Below are positions 60,492 through 64,000 of a DNA stretch of 64,000 bases, one piece after another (positions within the stretch are counted from its first letter, which is position 1; each line of letters begins with the position of its first letter). Under the pieces are notes generated by a model, which made no database searches, was not told where the DNA came from, and was given only the letters and a program-made list of their open reading frames with translations. The DNA lies in the NCBI RefSeq assembly GCF_027111355.2, contig NZ_CP114291.2, positions 1,364,001 through 1,428,000 on the forward strand. Direction: 5' to 3'. Source of the stretch: Flavobacterium eburneipallidum. Lineage in GTDB: Bacteria > Bacteroidota > Bacteroidia > Flavobacteriales > Flavobacteriaceae. A program made the position numbers and the translations under genes.

Positions 60492-62786
60492 TTATGAAAA
60501 ATTTTCCTTCAAAATACTATAAACCAATTCTTTGCTGGGTTTTTGATCTTTTAATTTTGTACGAACCACATCAAAAGGTACTTTAAAATCGCACCCCAAT
60601 TTGTAATTGGTGCAACCATAAGCGGTATTTCCTTTGAGGACTGTTCCTTTTTTACATTTTGGACATTCTAATTTATCCGATATTGGTTTTACTGCTGTTT
60701 TCTTTTGTTCTAGTACAAGTTCAAAATTTTCGTCAAAACGTAGCAAACCCTCTACAATTCCAGCATCGGTTTTGAAATCTTTCAAGTTTACTGTTGAACC
60801 TTTTTGTAGCAATCGCAAATATTGGTTTTCGGATATTTTTTTGTCTAAAAATGTATAAGGCAATAAAAATCGGCAGCCCGCTTTATAATCGCCACAACCG
60901 TAAGCAGATTTTCCTTTGATTAGAGTAGCTTTTTTGCATTTTGGGCACGCTTCTGTCAAGATTCCTTCTGCCTTTTTTTTCTCGGCTACAGCTTCTTGTT
61001 TTTGAATGCTTTCCGTATGCGAAATATTGGCACGTCTGGTTTCATTCCTAACTTCATACACCAAAACTTCAACCATTTGCTTCATATTCTTGATAAAAGC
61101 TCCAGCGGTAAACGTTCCTTTTTCAATGTCTTTCAACTGCTTTTCCCAAGAACCAGTCAATTCCGCCGATTTGACCAATTCATTCTGAATGGTATCAATC
61201 AGCTGAATTCCCGTTGGTGTTGGCAAAACTTGTTTTTTGTTTCGAACGATGTATTGTCTTCTGAAAAGGGTTTCAATAATATTCGCTCGTGTTGATGGTC
61301 GTCCAATGCCGTTTTCTTTCATCAATTCTCGTAAATCTTCATCATCTACTTGCTTGCCTGCGGTTTCCATAGCTCGCAATAAAGTAGCTTCTGTAAATTG
61401 ATTCGGCGGTTTGGTTTCTTTTTCCAAAAATGAAGGTTCGTGAGGCCCTTTTTCGCCCACAACAAAACTCGGTAAAATATCGGCTTCTTTTTCTTTGGCA
61501 TTCGGGTCTTCAAAGACTACTCGAAATCCCTTTTTCAGGATTTCTTTTCCAGTAGTTTTGAAAAGTACTTCGGCTGCTTTTCCAATTACTGTGGTATTGG
61601 CAACCAAACAATCGTCATAAAACACAGCAATAAAACGGCGTGTAATGATGTCATAAACTTGCTGCTGATTGTATTGCAAATTGCTTTGCATTCCCGTTGG
61701 AATAATAGCGTGGTGATCCGTAACTTTTTTATCGTTGAAAACCTTGGGCGATTTTTTTATTTTTTTCTCTAAAAGCGGTTGGGTTAATTCACTATAATTA
61801 GTCAATTTTTGAAGAATTCCAGACACTTTTGGATAAATATCATTGGGTAAGAAAGTCGTATCCACTCTAGGATAGGTCACTATTTTTTGTTCGTATAATG
61901 TTTGTACAATCTTGAGTGTTTCATCTGCTGAAAAGCCAAATTTTTGATTGCAATAGACTTGCAATCCTGTTAAATCAAAGAGTTTGGGAGCAAATTCATT
62001 GCCGTTCTTTTTTTCAACAGATACAATTTCGAATTCACTTTCCTTGACTTTATTCGCCAAAAGTTGACCGTCTTCTTTGTTTAAAAAGCGTCCTTCTTCG
62101 TAACTAAAAAGTGTTTCCCTGTATAAAGTTTGCAACTCCCAATAGGGTTGAGGTTTGAAATTTTCTATTTCTTTAAAGCGATCCACAACCATTGCCAAGG
62201 TTGGTGTTTGCACTCTTCCGATAGATAAAACTTGTTTGTATCCGCCGTGTTTTACGGTGTACAATCTAGTGGCATTCATACCCAATAACCAGTCGCCAAT
62301 GGCTCTGGAAAATCCTGCGTAGAATAAATTATCGTAATTGGCAGATGGTTTTAGGTTCTCAAAACCTTCTTTGATGGCTTCGGTGGTTAGGGAAGAAATC
62401 CACAAGCGTTGCACTTCGCCTTTGTAATTGGCTTCGTTCATCACCCAGCGCTGGATGAGTTCCCCTTCTTGTCCCGCATCCCCGCAGTTGATGACCAAAT
62501 CGGCTTTATCGAACAAACTTTTTATGATTTTGAATTGCTTCTGAATTCCTGAATTATCGACTACTTTGGTTTCAAATTTCTCGGGAAGCATCGGCAGATT
62601 ATTCAAATCCCAGCTTTTCCAATGCGGTTTGTAATCGTTGGGTTCTTTCAAGGTGCATAAATGCCCAAAGGTATAGGTTACCTGATAGCCATTGCCTTCA
62701 AAATAGCCATCGTGCTTGGTATTGGCTCCCAAAACGGATGCAATTTCACGGGCGACACTGGGTTTTTCGGCAATACAGACCTTCAT
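60492..62786 (-). CDS. topB: DNA topoisomerase III
   Basis: A 764-aa type IA topoisomerase. Seen: the TOPRIM start MKVCIAEKPSVAREIASVLG, GDAGQEGELIQRWV, the active Tyr in IVTYPRVDTTFLP, and GRPSTRANIIETL. The C-terminal part has two zinc-ribbon-like repeats (CPKCKKATLIKGKSAYGCGDYKAGCRF and CPKCKKGTVLKGNTAYGC..., in part) with a Cys-rich pattern. It decatenates DNA during replication and recombination. It stands alone. Confidence 0.96.
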   Translation of the reverse strand: MKVCIAEKPSVAREIASVLGANTKHDGYFEGNGYQVTYTFGHLCTLKEPNDYKPHWKSWDLNNLPMLPEKFETKVVDNSGIQKQFKIIKSLFDKADLVINCGDAGQEGELIQRWVMNEANYKGEVQRLWISSLTTEAIKEGFENLKPSANYDNLFYAGFSRAIGDWLLGMNATRLYTVKHGGYKQVLSIGRVQTPTLAMVVDRFKEIENFKPQPYWELQTLYRETLFSYEEGRFLNKEDGQLLANKVKESEFEIVSVEKKNGNEFAPKLFDLTGLQVYCNQKFGFSADETLKIVQTLYEQKIVTYPRVDTTFLPNDIYPKVSGILQKLTNYSELTQPLLEKKIKKSPKVFNDKKVTDHHAIIPTGMQSNLQYNQQQVYDIITRRFIAVFYDDCLVANTTVIGKAAEVLFKTTGKEILKKGFRVVFEDPNAKEKEADILPSFVVGEKGPHEPSFLEKETKPPNQFTEATLLRAMETAGKQVDDEDLRELMKENGIGRPSTRANIIETLFRRQYIVRNKKQVLPTPTGIQLIDTIQNELVKSAELTGSWEKQLKDIEKGTFTAGAFIKNMKQMVEVLVYEVRNETRRANISHTESIQKQEAVAEKKKAEGILTEACPKCKKATLIKGKSAYGCGDYKAGCRFLLPYTFLDKKISENQYLRLLQKGSTVNLKDFKTDAGIVEGLLRFDENFELVLEQKKTAVKPISDKLECPKCKKGTVLKGNTAYGCTNYKLGCDFKVPFDVVRTKLKDQKPSKELVYSILKENFS

Positions 62787-62963
62787 TTTTTGCTTCTAAT
62801 TTTGAAGCCGCAAATTAGGAATTTAGAAATTGGTATGGAAAGGAAATTTTGTAAAGGATTTTTAGAATATAACGATACGAATGACTATTTGTTCTAATTC
62901 AGTCTAAAATTTCTTTATAAAATTATAGAAACGTTGTTTTAGAAAAACAAAAAAATAATAAAA

Positions 62964-62982
62964 TTGTTGTTTTAGTTTAACA
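62964..62982. promoter_or_regulatory. Inverted repeat and promoter region of the AAA_14 gene
   Basis: AATTGTT (62962-62968) pairs with AACAATT (62979-62985), and TAAATTTG at 62992-62999 gives a -7 box 18 nt before the ATG. No good TTG spacing is seen. Confidence 0.4.
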
Positions 62983-63017
62983 ATTTTTAATTAAATTTGC
63001 TATTTATAAATAGCATT

Positions 63018-64000
63018 ATGGAAGATCTAATTTTAGAATTTCAAGAAAAAATCACTTTAGTATCGTTGAAGTTTCAACGGTATTTGATTGATAAAATGGA
63101 TTTGAATAATCGATTAATTGCCGTAAAAGGAGCTAGAGGTTCCGGAAAAACGACTTTGTTGTTGCAAATTGCAAAAAGAAAATTACCGTTAAAAAGTACG
63201 CTTTATGTAAGTTTAGATCATATTTATTTTTTTGATAATAAATTATATGATTTGGCAAAGCTGTTTGTGAAATTTGGGGGCACTCATTTATTATTAGACG
63301 AAGTTCATAAATATCCCAATTGGTCTAGAGAGATCAAATTAATGTATGACAATTTTCCGACTTTAAGCATTGTTTTTACTTCTTCTTCGATGCTCGAAAT
63401 TTACAAAGCCGAATCCGATTTGAGTCGAAGAGCGGTTTCTTATACTTTAAAAGAGTTGTCTTTTAGAGAATTTATCGAGTTGGATACCAATAAAAAATTT
63501 CCCGTTTTTTCTTTAGATGAAATTTTGAGTAATCACAACGAAATAGCTTCAAAAATGCTGGAAGAGATGAAGCCTTTGCCTCTTTTTGCAAAATATTTGC
63601 AAATGGGAGTTTATCCGTATTTTAAAGAAAGCGAGAATGATTATCCTCAAAAATTACGCAATACAATCAATTTAATCATCGAAATAGATATTAATGCGGT
63701 CGAAGATTTGAATTATGAAACCTTGGTCAAATTGAAAAAATTATTGATAACTGTTGCAACGAGTGCTCCATTTACGCCCAATATTACCAAGTTGAGCGAA
63801 AAAGTGGGTGTTTCTAGAAATACCTTAATTCAGGCGATAAAAATTCTAGACCGTGCAGGATTAGTAAACGAATTATACAAAGACACATCAGGAATTGGAG
63901 TTTTAACAAAACCCGAAAAGTTGTTTTTGAACAATACCAATTTGATGTATGCTTTGGCAAAAGAGAATATCAATATTGGTACTATTAGAGAAACGTTTTT
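63018..64000 (+). CDS. AAA_14-type ATPase (partial, runs off the window)
   Basis: The first 327 codons of an AAA_14/DUF4143-like ATPase. Seen: Walker A GARGSGKTT (about residues 39-47), Walker B HLLLDEVHKYPNW (acidic pair DE), SIVFTSSS, and a C-terminal helix-turn-helix-like segment (ITKLSEKVGVSRNTLIQAIKILDRAGLV, in part). These proteins are common in mobile or accessory loci and may couple ATP to DNA or toxin control. It has a -7 box TAAATTTG at 62992-62999. Confidence 0.85.
   Translation, partial: MEDLILEFQEKITLVSLKFQRYLIDKMDLNNRLIAVKGARGSGKTTLLLQIAKRKLPLKSTLYVSLDHIYFFDNKLYDLAKLFVKFGGTHLLLDEVHKYPNWSREIKLMYDNFPTLSIVFTSSSMLEIYKAESDLSRRAVSYTLKELSFREFIELDTNKKFPVFSLDEILSNHNEIASKMLEEMKPLPLFAKYLQMGVYPYFKESENDYPQKLRNTINLIIEIDINAVEDLNYETLVKLKKLLITVATSAPFTPNITKLSEKVGVSRNTLIQAIKILDRAGLVNELYKDTSGIGVLTKPEKLFLNNTNLMYALAKENINIGTIRETF

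Noticed and set aside
1..64000. tRNA, rRNA, prophage or complete insertion sequence
   Set aside because: I looked for T-loop words, transposase motifs and phage structural genes and saw none.

Overview
The window looks like a chromosome segment of a Flavobacterium-type member of the Bacteroidota. Evidence: AT-rich DNA; promoters of the TTG-N19-TAnnTTTG type (rpmH, the ABC-F gene); typical flavobacterial genes (GrpE/DnaJ pair, CarB of 951 aa lacking the C-terminal domain, MerR-linked carotenoid operon, TonB receptors, a B12 locus with a BtuG-like propeller). I found no tRNA, rRNA, CRISPR array, prophage or complete insertion sequence.

Layout. 0-9 kb: PspC/PadR/DUF4870 envelope-stress-type genes, grpE-dnaJ, an ABC exporter pair, a sigma-54-type response regulator without a DNA-binding domain, a one-domain DEAD-box-like protein, and a ParDE-like toxin-antitoxin pair. 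9-13 kb: a HAD phosphatase, then a tight minus-strand operon (AAA ATPase, 5'-nucleotidase, PD-(D/E)XK-like protein, WYL protein) that resembles an undescribed accessory or defence-type unit. 13-20 kb: housekeeping genes (ABC-F, rpmH, carB). 19.5-21 kb: two unknown genes bordered by strong hairpins and an inverted TTGTGCGTA motif. 21-31 kb: carbohydrate-related genes (GH63-like hydrolase, LacI regulator, DapA-family aldolase, MFS carrier, DUF3826 protein, L-fucose isomerase), with a structured intergenic element resembling the flavo-1 RNA motif.

32-45 kb: a light/B12 module. A CarH-like MerR regulator with the W-x9-EH and ExH cobalamin signatures precedes crtI-crtB-crtZ-crtY-SRPBCC-photolyase. 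A convergent operon (TetR-like, ABC1 kinase, SDR, folE, SDR/DUF2867) and a divergent TIGR01777 gene lie beyond. Three promoters in this module (merR, crtI, and the TetR/TIGR01777 divergent region) carry the same palindrome, GTTTA-N18-TAAAC, with exactly the same spacing. I read it as the operator of the MerR protein and therefore as the definition of a photoprotection regulon.

45-53 kb: rmuC, a pseudouridine synthase, a VapC-like PIN toxin with its antitoxin, trmL, then a B12-type ABC importer (ATPase, permease, binding protein) whose operon is interrupted by a GxxExxY gene bordered by copies of a 21-bp repeat. 53-56 kb: a cobalamin riboswitch, in which two peripheral loops are enlarged by repeat-rich hairpins, controls a BtuB-like TonB receptor and a BtuG-like lipoprotein. 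56-64 kb: an iron-uptake pair (TonB siderophore receptor, PepSY membrane protein), a DUF6265 lipoprotein, topB and a truncated AAA ATPase.

A striking feature of the whole window is the number of intergenic palindromes with arms of 15-25 bp and short loops. They sit between genes, inside operons, and inside the riboswitch, and several share sequence with one another.
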